From Planctomycetota bacterium (GTDB lineage: Bacteria; Planctomycetota; Phycisphaerae; UBA1845; UTPLA1): a stretch of DNA of 64,000 nucleotides. Location: positions 1-64,000 of the forward strand of contig JADJRI010000033.1 of the NCBI GenBank assembly GCA_016712275.1. Direction: 5' to 3'. Both the position numbers and the translations under genes were made by a program. The first letter of the stretch is position 1. Every line of letters starts with the position of its first letter. The notes beneath the pieces are model-generated. The model was not told where the DNA came from. It made no database searches and saw only the letters and a program-made list of their open reading frames with translations. Positions 52,796 to 62,377 of this stretch are shown in pieces.

Positions 52796-54208
52796 ATGTC
52801 CGCACATAAACCGATCTCCGTACTGATCTTGGGCGCAGCGGGTCGAGATTTTCACAACTTCAACTGTTGCTATCGGCATGATGATCGTTACACGGTTGCG
52901 GCTTTTACCGCAACACAAATCCCGAATATCGCGGGGCGCAGCTATCCCTCGGTGCTTGCGGGTTCGATGTATCCGCGCGGGATTCCCATCATGCCGGAAG
53001 ACGCCTTCGAGTCGTTTATTCGCGAACATGGAATCGATCTCGCGGTTTTCAGCTACTCTGATGTTCCCCATGCGTATGTCATGCACATGGCATCCCGGGC
53101 CAACGCGGCGGGCGCGAGTTTTGGACTGATCGGCACGCGAAAGACGATGCTGAAGTCGTCGAAGCCGGTGATTGCCGTTTGCGCGGTTCGCACCGGCAGC
53201 GGAAAGAGTCAGACGACACGCGTGGCGGCCAACACGCTGAAGAAAATGGGCAAGCGCATTGCCGTGGTGCGGCATCCGATGCCGTATGGCGACCTGGCGA
53301 AGCAGGCGTGTCAGCGATTTGCAGAGATCGCCGACATGGATCGGCACGATTGCACGATTGAGGAAAGGGAGGAATACGAGCTTCATATAGAAGCTGGAAA
53401 TCTGCTCTTTGCCGGCGTCGATTATCACCAGATTCTTTCGGCGGCCGAGAAAGAGGCCGACGTGATTCTGTGGGACGGCGGCAACAACGACACGCCGTTC
53501 TTTAAGCCGGATCTGCTGATTACTGTGGCGGACCCGCATCGACCGGGACATGAGGCGGCCTATTACCCGGGCGAAACAAACTTCCGCATGGCGGATGTGA
53601 TTCTGATCAACAAGTGCAACACCGCGCACGTGGAGGGGATTGACGTGGTGGAGGCGAATGCGAAACGAATGAACCCGATAGCGGAGGTGATACGAGCCAA
53701 TTCCGCGGTGTTATGCCGTGATGGAGAGAAGATGCGAGGCAAACGCGTTCTGGTGGTGGAGGATGGTCCGACGCTGACGCATGGCGAAATGCGTTATGGC
53801 GCGGGGCATGTGGCGGCCCGGCAATTCGGTGCGGCGAAGATCGTTGATCCGCGGCCGTTCGCGCGCGGTTCGATCAAGGTGACCTATGAGAAGTACCGGC
53901 ACATGGAGGAGATTTTGCCGGCGATGGGGTATGGGGCCGCGCAAATTGCCGATCTCGAGGCGACGATCAATGCGGCGGAATGCGACGTGGTGGCCATTGG
54001 GACGCCGATCGATTTGGGGCACTTGATCAAGATTAACAAGCCGCACGTGAGGGTGGAGTATGAGCTGGCGGAAGCGGAGCGGAACGTATTTCGACCATCA
54101 TCCGAGTCATACAAAGTTCCGTTGAAGTCGTGCGAGAAGTTGAGATTTTTTGGTTTGAAGGGCGTCCTTGCAGAAAGTGGATGTAGGGCCATAGCATATC
54201 CTCGATAA
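52796..54208 (+). CDS. COG2403-family predicted GTPase (cyclic 2,3-diphosphoglycerate synthetase-like)
   Basis: 470 residues from ATG 52796 (MSAHKPISVLILGAAGRDFH), with GAAGGAG upstream. NFNCCYRHDDRYTVAAFTA, AVRTGSGKSQTTRV (P-loop), ILWDGGNNDTPFF and FRMADVILINKCNT are signature segments of this family. COG2403 proteins often sit with carbamate kinase and ornithine carbamoyltransferase genes; the activity is uncertain. Here argF follows 55 bases downstream on the same strand. The last 45 residues are unlike the family and could be out of frame, but I see no obvious single-base repair. Confidence 0.82.
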   Translation: MSAHKPISVLILGAAGRDFHNFNCCYRHDDRYTVAAFTATQIPNIAGRSYPSVLAGSMYPRGIPIMPEDAFESFIREHGIDLAVFSYSDVPHAYVMHMASRANAAGASFGLIGTRKTMLKSSKPVIAVCAVRTGSGKSQTTRVAANTLKKMGKRIAVVRHPMPYGDLAKQACQRFAEIADMDRHDCTIEEREEYELHIEAGNLLFAGVDYHQILSAAEKEADVILWDGGNNDTPFFKPDLLITVADPHRPGHEAAYYPGETNFRMADVILINKCNTAHVEGIDVVEANAKRMNPIAEVIRANSAVLCRDGEKMRGKRVLVVEDGPTLTHGEMRYGAGHVAARQFGAAKIVDPRPFARGSIKVTYEKYRHMEEILPAMGYGAAQIADLEATINAAECDVVAIGTPIDLGHLIKINKPHVRVEYELAEAERNVFRPSSESYKVPLKSCEKLRFFGLKGVLAESGCRAIAYPR

Positions 54209-54263
54209 CGCAAATTGGCAGGCCTTTGAGCCTGAATCTCGGTAATTGGAGGAGCCCCCGTTC

Positions 54264-55199
54264 ATGAGTAATCCGCTGAAGGGCAAGAGCCTTGTCTCGC
54301 TGGCCCATCTTTCGCCAGATGAGTTGCATTTGATATTGGACACCGCCGCGAAGGTGAAGAAGAACCCCCGCGAGTACTCGACCAAGTTTGCCGGCAAGAC
54401 CCTCGCGATGATTTTCCAAAAGCCGTCTTTGCGCACGCGCGTCTCCTTTGAGGCCGGCATGACCCAGATGGGCGGCCACGCCATCTATCTCGGCCCTACC
54501 GACATCAGCATCGGAAAGCGCGAAACAACCGAGGACATCGCCTTGGTTCTTTCGCGCATGTGCTACATCATCATGGCCCGCACCTTCGGCCACGACATCG
54601 TCGAGGATCTCGCCAAATACGCCAAGGTGCCGGTCATCAACGGCCTGTCGGATTTTTCCCACCCCTGCCAGATCCTCGCCGACCTCCAAACGATCGCGGA
54701 GCGGCGAGGTAAGCTAAAAGGCCTGCGGTTCACCTATCTGGGCGACGGCAACAATGTGGCTCATTCCATTTTGTTTGGCGGCGCGATCGCGGGCATGCAT
54801 GTTTCAATTGTGACGCCTGAGGGCTTCGAGCCGAATGCCGACGTCGTAAAGCGATCGATGGAAATCGCCGCGAAAACCGGCGGCGGCGTGAATGTCACGC
54901 GCAGCATCGAGGAGGGCGCGAAAAATGCGGATGTGCTCTACACCGATGTGTGGGCCAGCATGGGGCAGGAGGCCGACGCACAGCGGCGGCATGCCCACTT
55001 TGTTCCATACCAGTTAAACATGGGCGTTCTGAAACTGGCGAATCCCGATTGTGTGGTGTTGCATTGTCTGCCGGCCCATTACGGCGACGAGATCACCTAC
55101 GACATTACACGCACCAAGAACTCGGCTGTCTTTGATGAGGCGGAAAATCGCATGCACGCGCAAAAGGCGCTCATGTTGCTGCTGGCTGGCGCGGTCTGA
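54264..55199 (+). CDS. argF: Ornithine carbamoyltransferase
   Basis: 311 residues from MSNPLKGKSLVSLAHLSPDE, with TTGGAGGAG upstream. Carbamoyl phosphate site KPSLRTRVSFEAG (family S-T/L-R-T-R), FSHPCQILADLQT, DGNNVAHSILFGG and LHCLPAHYGDE (active-site Cys). Ser-Leu-Arg-Thr-Arg replaces the common STRTR. It acts in arginine synthesis or, with arcA and rocD nearby, in the arginine deiminase route. The protein is intact. Confidence 0.96.
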   Translation: MSNPLKGKSLVSLAHLSPDELHLILDTAAKVKKNPREYSTKFAGKTLAMIFQKPSLRTRVSFEAGMTQMGGHAIYLGPTDISIGKRETTEDIALVLSRMCYIIMARTFGHDIVEDLAKYAKVPVINGLSDFSHPCQILADLQTIAERRGKLKGLRFTYLGDGNNVAHSILFGGAIAGMHVSIVTPEGFEPNADVVKRSMEIAAKTGGGVNVTRSIEEGAKNADVLYTDVWASMGQEADAQRRHAHFVPYQLNMGVLKLANPDCVVLHCLPAHYGDEITYDITRTKNSAVFDEAENRMHAQKALMLLLAGAV

Positions 55200-55288
55200 A
55201 ATGCCGAAATGCCGGCAATTCGAAATGCGAGATTTTCTTGATGAGATTATCCGCCGACGAAGGCTCAACGCCGGATTTTCACGTGCAA

Positions 55289-55606
55289 TCACCGCAACTG
55301 CGTGCCCCTTCGAACGGAGCTGAACACACGAACGGGCGAATTGCGCTCCTGAAACGCGTTGCCCTGATAGTCGCGCGTGTATTGGTAGAAGTAGGTTTCC
55401 TCAATACTCTCGAGCGGCCCCTGCGCGCTCGGCCAACCCGATCGCCCGATGTCGGTCGAGGCAATGGGTGTCGCCTCGACGTCATCAAAAAGCAGGGCGG
55501 GTGAGCCGAGCGTAATAACCTCAATTTGCTCTTCTTTTTGACACCCGACCAGCGCGGCTGTGATGAGTGCCGCGGCCGTCAGGGCAAAAGCGACGTAGAG
55601 CGACAT
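55289..55606 (-). CDS. Predicted lipoprotein, 105 residues
   Basis: MSLYVAFALTAAALITAALVG precedes Cys in LVGCQKEEQ, a lipobox. The mature part is short (VITLGSPALLFDDVEATPIA; TYFYQYTRDYQGN). No family recognised. It lies convergently to argF. Confidence 0.7.
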   Translation of the reverse strand: MSLYVAFALTAAALITAALVGCQKEEQIEVITLGSPALLFDDVEATPIASTDIGRSGWPSAQGPLESIEETYFYQYTRDYQGNAFQERNSPVRVFSSVRRGTQLR

Positions 55607-55968
55607 GGATGTGGGTCCGTGACGATACATGGCTGCGTTTCCCCCTTCGCATCCATGCGTTCTTAATTCAAACGCGCTTTCCTTTTCGCGGCATTACAGC
55701 GGGCCTACAGTCGAGCGCTGCAACGAATCTCGCAAGGGGGCACGAGCGATGCCGTAGAAATTGCAGCGTTCACACCGCGAATCTCCCGGTAAGTTATGAT
55801 AGGACGTCGATCGTAAGTGCTGCAGAGAAAAGCGCCCTGCGCTCGCGTCATATAACAATACCGGGGTACGGTGATGCTCTGTGCGGGTTGGCCGGACTTT
55901 ATCGAATGCGACGGTTGTGCCGGGCCTTGGTTTTCCACCGACAAAACACATGGAAAAAGCCAGGCTCT
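55607..55968. other. Intergenic, no gene recognised
   Basis: This is 362 bases between the lipoprotein gene and arcA, both on the minus strand. Overlapping frames here have no family-like sequence. It should hold the promoter of the lipoprotein gene. Confidence 0.5.
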
Positions 55969-57197
55969 TTACTCGCGCGGCCGGCGGCGCAGCGGCATGG
56001 TCATGCACCTGGGCCCGCCGAGCCCGCGAACCAGTTCAGACCCGGGAATGGCGATGCACTCCACACCGGCCTTTTGCATCGCTTTGATGGTTCGTTCATT
56101 GCGCCGATAGGTGCAGGCCACGCCAGGCGCGATGGCCAGAATGTTGGTGCCATCGGTTCGCTGCTCGCGGGTTGCAAAGTGTTCGTCGCCGCCGCCCGAC
56201 GGAATGATCTTGAGTTCAGTGCCGAATTCGTCGCTGAGAATCCGGTTGAGCGATCGGGTTTCCTTGACGCGAATAACTTCACCCTGGCCGTCGGAAGTGA
56301 GTTGCTCGATGTGGTCGATTCGCTCCATCACGCCGGGATACCAAACGACCACGCCGCGATCCACGATCGTAAACACAGTATCGAGATGCATGAACGATCG
56401 CTCGGATGGAATCGGTATTTCAAACACGCGCTTGATCTGTCCGCCGGCAAACGCCTTGCGGGCGAATACGCGCACGGTTTCGCTGCGCGTCCGCTCGCTC
56501 ACGCCGACGAGAAGCGATTCCTCGCTGAGCACAATCACATCGCCGCCCTCAATTGTGAACGGTCGATCCTCGATAGGATTGGTCGAACTGCCATAGAGAA
56601 TCTGGTGGTGCGAAAACTCCGGGTGATGCTCCAGCACCGCCCGAACCAGCAGCGTCTCGCGCACGCGCTCCGAATAGTGCATTTTGCAAGAGATTGCGCT
56701 GCGCCCGACCACAACGCCGGGATCGCGGCTGAAATAGGAATTCGGAATCGGTGGCAAAATGAAGATGTTCGTCGCCGACCCGACCAAGGGCTGTCGGCCC
56801 GTCAGTTCATAATACTCATGGTTTGTGATGCCGCGAAAAAGAATCGCGAGGAGCATTTCATTCGATGTGATTTTCTCATCGATCAGGTCCGGCACGATCG
56901 CCGGCGCCTGATCGGTCGCGCACACCTGCTCAACAAGCCGCAACTTGGCTGGCGGGTCGCCAGGACTTCGAGCAGCAATTTTTCCAGATAGAGCACCCGA
57001 ATGTCGCGGTCCAGCATGTCGCCGTCGAATTCGTCGTGCTCTTCCTGCATGCCGGTCAAATATGGAATGTCCTCGAACAAAAATCGCTTCATGTTTTCGT
57101 GGGTCAGCCGATCGATTTCGTCGCCCGGCCGATGCACGAGAACTGCTTCGAGTGTGTCATATTCGTTGACGACATGAAGTTGCACGCAGACACCCAC
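55969..57197 (-). CDS. arcA: Arginine deiminase (one apparent frameshift)
   Basis: 409 residues after adding one A at the TT 56944-56945: EVLATRQP joins KLRLVEQVCATDQAPAIV. The start is at 57197 (MGVCVQLHVVNEYDTLEAVL). Catalytic features: RDPGVVVG, FTIEGGDVIVLS, SFMHLDTVFT (His) and Cys in GGPRCMTMPL. It converts arginine to citrulline and ammonia, the first step of the ADI pathway; argF would handle citrulline. Length after repair is the usual 410. Carbamate kinase is not in view. Confidence 0.93.
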
Positions 57198-57397
57198 TTT
57201 GCATAAAGGTTTATCAGTCGGATAGTTATGATAACAGGTTTGCAGGGTTTTGGTCTAGGGCCGGTCGGGAACGCACGCCAAGCGATGACTCATAAAAAGG
57301 GCGGTATGGGCTTTGGATGTGATTGCGCGGATCGAAGGCTCATGCGCCCAGATTCTGAACAAGTGGGAAGCTGCGTACTCTTCGATTCAAAATCGGA

Positions 57398-58345
57398 TTA
57401 CACCATCAGTTCCGTAAGGTGTGCCGCCACCGAGGCTTCGAGCGCGTCGAGGTTGTAGCCCCCTTCGAGACAGCTCACGATGCGGCCGTCGCAATGTTGG
57501 CCCGCCAGTTGTTTCAGCCATCGGGTCATTTGTGCAAAGCCACTCTCGGTCAGTTGCAAACTGGCGAGCGGATCGTTGGCATGGGCATCGAAACCGGCGG
57601 AAATAATCAGAAACTCCGGCCTAAAGTCGTCGAGCGCGGGCAGCACCTTGGATTCAAAGGCCGCCAGATAATCCGACTCCGTTGTAAAAGGGGGAATCGG
57701 CACATTGAGCGTGAATCCCTGCCCCGCGCCATCGCCGATTTCGCTCGCCCGGCCGCTGCCCGGCCAGAGGGGATGTTGATGGAGTGACACAAATAAGACA
57801 CTAGGGTCTTCGTAAAAGAAATGCTGGGTGCCGTTGCCGTGATGCACGTCCCAATCGACGATGGCGATTCGGCCGACGCCGTGATGAATTTGCAGGTATT
57901 TGGCGAGTATGGATACGGTTCCGAAAAGGCAGAACCCCATCGCCTCATCTGGAAGCGCATGGTGGCCGGGCGGTCGCATGGCGCAAAAGGCGTTTGCGAC
58001 AGTCTTGTTCATGACCGCATCGCCTGCCGTGAGCGCCGCATTGACAGCGGCGATGGCGGCATCGTAGCTTCGCCGGCTGATGACGGTGTCGCCGTGATCG
58101 AGCAGCGAGCGATCCACCTCGGCTTCGCAACGATTCTTCACCCAATCGTGGTAGTAGGGTACATGCAGTTTGCAGATCCACTCGACGGCATCGTGTGCGA
58201 TGATCGGCTGATGATTCAGCATTGGCACGCGCGAGCGAAGGTGATCCGGCGCCAGCCGCTTGGCGCGATCGATGCGCTCGACATGACGGCCGGTGTCGTG
58301 TTCGAGGCTGATGGAATCCCAATAGTAGACAGTCGGTTGAGCCAT
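57398..58345 (-). CDS. Zinc-dependent deacetylase, HDAC / acetylpolyamine amidohydrolase family
   Basis: 315 residues from MAQPTVYYWDSISLEHDTGR. Signatures: MRPPGHHALPDEAMGFCLF, IAIVDWDVHHGNGTQ (zinc ligands Asp and His), SAGFDAHANDPL and CLEGGYNLDALE. The family includes histone deacetylases, acetoin utilisation AcuC and acetylpolyamine amidohydrolases. Without the rest of an acuABC cluster, a polyamine or protein substrate is equally possible. Its polyamine link to the deoxyhypusine-synthase-like gene is speculative. Confidence 0.93.
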   Translation of the reverse strand: MAQPTVYYWDSISLEHDTGRHVERIDRAKRLAPDHLRSRVPMLNHQPIIAHDAVEWICKLHVPYYHDWVKNRCEAEVDRSLLDHGDTVISRRSYDAAIAAVNAALTAGDAVMNKTVANAFCAMRPPGHHALPDEAMGFCLFGTVSILAKYLQIHHGVGRIAIVDWDVHHGNGTQHFFYEDPSVLFVSLHQHPLWPGSGRASEIGDGAGQGFTLNVPIPPFTTESDYLAAFESKVLPALDDFRPEFLIISAGFDAHANDPLASLQLTESGFAQMTRWLKQLAGQHCDGRIVSCLEGGYNLDALEASVAAHLTELMV

Positions 58346-58437
58346 CGACAGTTTTTCAGCGATGACGTGCGATTTCAACGATATTCACTTAAGAAGCAAG
58401 ATTAACGCAACTATTTGAATGCAGGATGCAAAGTAAA

Positions 58438-59859
58438 TCACCCCGCTTTGATCGCCGCCACCAGATCCAAGATCGCCTTCTTGCCATCTCCAAAATACAT
58501 CAGCGTGTTGTCCGCCGCGAAGAGCGGATTGGGAATGCCCGCGAATCCAGGGCTGAGGCTGCGCTTTACCACGATGACCGTCCGGGCCTTGTCCACATCG
58601 AGAATCGGCATGCCCGCGATCGGCGACTTCGGGTCGGTTCGCGCCAGCGGGTTCACAACATCGTTCGCGCCGATGACAATGGCCACATCTGTCTGGGCGA
58701 ATGATGGATTGATGTCATCCATCTCCCGAACTTTTTCATACGGAATGTTGGCCTCGGCCAATAGCACGTTCATGTGCCCGGGCATGCGCCCCGCTACGGG
58801 ATGAATGCCGTATTCGACCTCGACGCCCTTGGCCTCGAGCGCATTCGCAAGTTCACGAACGGCGTGCTGTGCTTGTGACACTGCCAGTCCATATCCGGGA
58901 ACTATCACCACGCGGCGGGCTGTGTCAAACAACATGCCAAGCTCATCGGGGCCGGCCGATTTGACCTTGCCCTTGTAGACATCATCACTGGATGCGCCGC
59001 CCGTCGTTGTGCCCAGCTTGCCGAAGAGCACATTCGTCAGCGAACGGTTCATGGCCTTGCACATGATCTGGCAAAGGATGATGCCGGAAGAACCCACCAA
59101 TGAGCCGGCGATGATGAGGCCGTCATTCTTAGTAACGAAACCCGTCGCCGATGCCGCCATGCCTGAATAAGAATTGAGCAGGCAAATAACAACCGGCATA
59201 TCCGCGCCACCGATCGGGCAGGTCACAAACACGCCCAACACCGACGCCAGAATCACGACCGGCCAGAAGAGCCATTGCATCGCCGGGTTGTAGGTCGCCC
59301 AGGCAGCGCCGCCGAGACACAGTGCAAACAGGAGGCCGTTCACCAGTTGCTGTGCGGGAATGATGTTTCCGTTCGGTACCCACTTCAATTCCTGAAGCTT
59401 TCCGGCCGCCACAAGGCTGCCGAAGAATGTCACAGCGCCGATCAGACCGGCCACAAATGTCGCGCCGATAAAGAAGCTGATGTCGGACTGCGCGGACCAC
59501 CCTTCTTCATGCGTCTTGGTCACCAATTCCGCGGCCGCAACGAGGAGCGAGGCGCCGCCGCCAAATCCGTTCAACAGGCCGACCATTTGCGGCATGCCGG
59601 TCATTGGCACCTTGATTGCAGCGATCGCGCCGGCAATTGAGCCGATCGCCAAACCGATGCCGATCAGCCAATAGCCCGAGCCGGAGATGTCCGGCCGGTC
59701 GATCGCGATCTTCACGGTGACGACAATCGCCAGCAACATGCCCAGCGCGCCCATGAGGTTGCCGCGAACAGCCGTCCGCGGATGGCTCAGCCGCTTGAGG
59801 GCAAGAATGAACAACACCGAAGAAACGAGATATGCTGTACTCGAAATCGCAGGTGACAA
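58438..59859 (-). CDS. pntB: NAD(P) transhydrogenase subunit beta
   Basis: 473 residues. About eight membrane helices, then the NADP-binding dIII domain: IVPGYGLAVSQAQHAVREL, HPVAGRMPGHMNVLLAEANI and VIGANDVVNPLA are diagnostic. It couples hydride transfer from NADH to NADP+ to proton translocation. It is followed upstream by pntAB and pntAA in the usual split order alpha1-alpha2-beta. Confidence 0.97.
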   Translation of the reverse strand: MSPAISSTAYLVSSVLFILALKRLSHPRTAVRGNLMGALGMLLAIVVTVKIAIDRPDISGSGYWLIGIGLAIGSIAGAIAAIKVPMTGMPQMVGLLNGFGGGASLLVAAAELVTKTHEEGWSAQSDISFFIGATFVAGLIGAVTFFGSLVAAGKLQELKWVPNGNIIPAQQLVNGLLFALCLGGAAWATYNPAMQWLFWPVVILASVLGVFVTCPIGGADMPVVICLLNSYSGMAASATGFVTKNDGLIIAGSLVGSSGIILCQIMCKAMNRSLTNVLFGKLGTTTGGASSDDVYKGKVKSAGPDELGMLFDTARRVVIVPGYGLAVSQAQHAVRELANALEAKGVEVEYGIHPVAGRMPGHMNVLLAEANIPYEKVREMDDINPSFAQTDVAIVIGANDVVNPLARTDPKSPIAGMPILDVDKARTVIVVKRSLSPGFAGIPNPLFAADNTLMYFGDGKKAILDLVAAIKAG

Positions 59860-59862
59860 GGA

Positions 59863-60213
59863 TTAGCCCTTCCGCTTGAACATGCCGAGCATGCGATGGG
59901 TGACAAGAAATCCGCCGACGACGTTGATCATGGCGAAACCGATGGCAATCACGCCGAAGACGCTCGTGTACCATTTCAGCTTCATGCCGGCCACAAGAAT
60001 CGCGCCGATGATGGTGATGCCGCTGATCGCATTCGAACCGGACATCAGCGGCGTGTGCAATGTCGGCGGCACCTTGGTAATGACCTCAAAGCCGATAAAG
60101 GTCGCCAGCGTGAACACAGTCACGGCCGCGACGAACATCAACGCCGGCGAGGAAGCCGAGAGTGACTCGGAAGCCCCGGCCGCGTTGGCAAGTATGATTC
60201 CAATTCCAGACAT
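59863..60213 (-). CDS. pntAB: NAD(P) transhydrogenase membrane subunit alpha2
   Basis: 116 residues from ATG 60213, with AAGGAG upstream. Helical: VTVFTLATFIGFEVITKVPP, TLHTPLMSGSNAISGITIIG and IGFAMINVVGGFLVTHRMLG. TPLMSGSNAISGI is the conserved dII-alpha motif. It is a separate gene here, as in the three-subunit enzymes of many non-enteric bacteria. Longer upstream frames are not family-like. Confidence 0.95.
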   Translation of the reverse strand: MSGIGIILANAAGASESLSASSPALMFVAAVTVFTLATFIGFEVITKVPPTLHTPLMSGSNAISGITIIGAILVAGMKLKWYTSVFGVIAIGFAMINVVGGFLVTHRMLGMFKRKG

Positions 60214-60251
60214 CGAAGAATAACTCCTTAATCGATCAGCATGGATGGGTG

Positions 60252-61382
60252 TCAGGCGCCCATCGTCTCCTTCACCCGCGCGTGAACGACTTGACCGTCC
60301 TTTGTCACCATGGTTCCTGTGACGCATTCGTCTTCCGGATTCAGCGTGATCACGCCTTCCTTGGTCAGGTCGAGCAGAAATGCACCGACATTTCGTGAGA
60401 ACATTTGGCTCGCATTCACCGGAATTGACGAAGGTAAATTCGCCGGACCCATGACCTGCACGCCGTTGTCGATCACGGTCTCGCCGTGCTTCGTCAATTC
60501 GCAATTGCCCCCGGCTTCCGAAGCAAGATCAATGACGATCGAACCCGGATGCATGTTCCGAACGGTTTCAGCCGTGATTAGAATCGGGGCTTTCCGGCCG
60601 GGGATCAGTGCCGTCGAGATGACAACATCCGAGGCCGCCGCGTGCTTCGCAACGAGTTCCATTTGCTTTTTCTTGTAGTCTTCCGACATTTCCTTGGCAT
60701 AGCCGCCGGCGTCCTGGGCGTCTTTCGCCTCGACCGGCACCTCGACAAATTTTGCGCCGAGGCTTTCGACCTGCTCCTTCACGACCGGCCGCACGTCGAA
60801 CGCTTCAACGACCGCGCCAAGCCGCTTCGCTGTCGCGATCGCCTGCAAGCCCGCGACGCCGGCGCCAAGGATCAGCACCCTGGCCGGTGTGATCGTGCCG
60901 GCGGCGGTCATCAGCAGCGGAAACATCTTCGGCAACGCCGCCGCCGCCATCAGCACGGCCTTGTATCCTGAAACCGTGCTCATGGAAGAAAGTACGTCCA
61001 TCTTCTGGGCGCGCGTAATGCGCGGCATCAGGTCCATCGCCATCGATGTGACACCCGCCGTCGCAAGCTGGCGAACCAGGTCATGATTCGACAGCGGGTT
61101 GATAACCGCCATGACAATGACGCCGCGGCGGAATTTCATGATCTGCTCATATGTCGGAGCATTCGGAAAGGCGATCACGTCGGCCTCAGCGTACAGACGG
61201 GCATCATCGACGATCGTTGCGCCGACGGCCTCATACGCCGCATCGGCATAGCCCGACTCCGCCCCCGCGCCGCGTTCGATCAAAAGCTCCAATCCGGCCT
61301 TTTTCAGTTTCGTACAGGTTTCGGGAATCAGGGCGACCCGCCGTTCGCCGGCTAGAATCGCTTTGGGTGCGGCTACTTTCAT
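60252..61382 (-). CDS. pntAA: NAD(P) transhydrogenase subunit alpha1 (NAD-binding)
   Basis: 376 residues from ATG 61382 with AAGGGGAG upstream. Alanine-dehydrogenase/PntA fold: GERRVALIPETCTKLKKAGL, MPRITRAQKMDVLSSMSTVS, VLILGAGVAGLQAIATAKRL (NAD Rossmann) and PGSIVIDLASEAGGNCE. It is the soluble dI subunit. It leads the operon pntAA-pntAB-pntB. Confidence 0.97.
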   Translation of the reverse strand: MKVAAPKAILAGERRVALIPETCTKLKKAGLELLIERGAGAESGYADAAYEAVGATIVDDARLYAEADVIAFPNAPTYEQIMKFRRGVIVMAVINPLSNHDLVRQLATAGVTSMAMDLMPRITRAQKMDVLSSMSTVSGYKAVLMAAAALPKMFPLLMTAAGTITPARVLILGAGVAGLQAIATAKRLGAVVEAFDVRPVVKEQVESLGAKFVEVPVEAKDAQDAGGYAKEMSEDYKKKQMELVAKHAAASDVVISTALIPGRKAPILITAETVRNMHPGSIVIDLASEAGGNCELTKHGETVIDNGVQVMGPANLPSSIPVNASQMFSRNVGAFLLDLTKEGVITLNPEDECVTGTMVTKDGQVVHARVKETMGA

Positions 61383-61758
61383 GTTCTCCCCTTGATGGAT
61401 TCCGGTTGGCCGCTGACCATCGAAGGCGAATATCGACGCCGTACCATGATCATTCGGCCATCACCGGTTGTCGCCCGTCTCCGCTCGACTGACCGCGCGA
61501 GAACGGCGGGGGCGATAACGCATGTCACATGGCCAGTGTAGCGGTTATCGTCGCGACGCCAAGCCGTGACGATCAGACCATGAGGCCGATATGCATCGGT
61601 CATTTGGCCTTGGCAATTTGGCATGATTTGAGGCGGTCGGATAAGTTGTGATGCCCATTCGCCCGGCATGTCGCAATTGCGCGTAATGCTACTTTTCACT
61701 GCGTAAGATACCATGGCACAATTTCCTGAAATGGGCAGCAAGTCACAACCGAGTCCGC
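61383..61758. other. Divergent regulatory region between pntAA and the sigma-factor gene
   Basis: This 376-base gap holds divergent promoters for pntAA (minus) and the ECF sigma gene (plus). No gene is supported in it; the overlapping reading frames are not protein-like and have no ribosome-binding site. Confidence 0.5.
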
Positions 61759-62361
61759 ATGTCTGAATCTGTCGAACAAGCCGACTTAAGCGCTCTGAGT
61801 AGCGGCGACGAACGCGCTTTTGAGCGCGTTTATGCGTCGTTTCACGTGCGCGTTCGGCTGGTCGCATTTCGCGTGTCGCATCGAAACGACTGGATTGACG
61901 ATCTGGCCAACGAAACGTGGTGCCGTGCCTTCAATCAACGCAAGAACTATGGCTCCGATACCCCATTTTTGGTCTGGATGGCCGGCATCCTGAGGAACGT
62001 TTACCGCGAATTCTGCCGCGACTCCCGCCGAACCATTGGCGATGCCACCCGCGCCGCCGCCGAAGCGGCCGGAAAAACGGACCAGATTAGTCCTGAATTA
62101 GTGGCCCACGAGGCCGAAGTTCTGGATGCCCTGAACGGCTGCGTGGCTCTATTGGGCGCGCAGGAAGCGAGAATCGTCCAGCTTCGCTATTTCCAAGGAT
62201 TGACGTTAAGGCTTGTCGCAGAAGAAGTTAAGATTCCGGAGGCCACTCTCCGCGAGAAAACGCTTGTGAAAATCACCAATCAGCTCCGCCGATGCCTCGA
62301 ACGAAAAAAAATCGACTTTTCTGAGATTTTCTCTGCGCAGGAGGCTCGCGAGATTCAATAG
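61759..62361 (+). CDS. ECF-family RNA polymerase sigma factor
   Basis: 200 residues. Region 2 is WIDDLANETWCRAFNQRKNY; region 4 is LRYFQGLTLRLVAEEVKIPE then ATLREKTLVKITNQLRR. It belongs to the sigma-70 ECF group common in planctomycetes. The next gene encodes a membrane protein that may be its regulator. Such systems respond to envelope or nutritional signals. Confidence 0.9.
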   Translation: MSESVEQADLSALSSGDERAFERVYASFHVRVRLVAFRVSHRNDWIDDLANETWCRAFNQRKNYGSDTPFLVWMAGILRNVYREFCRDSRRTIGDATRAAAEAAGKTDQISPELVAHEAEVLDALNGCVALLGAQEARIVQLRYFQGLTLRLVAEEVKIPEATLREKTLVKITNQLRRCLERKKIDFSEIFSAQEAREIQ

Positions 62362-62377
62362 ATAGGTGGAGACAGTC

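Noticed and set aside
55567..56991. A 474-residue plus-strand frame antisense to arcA
   Set aside because: arcA motifs are on the minus strand; the plus frame has no family features.
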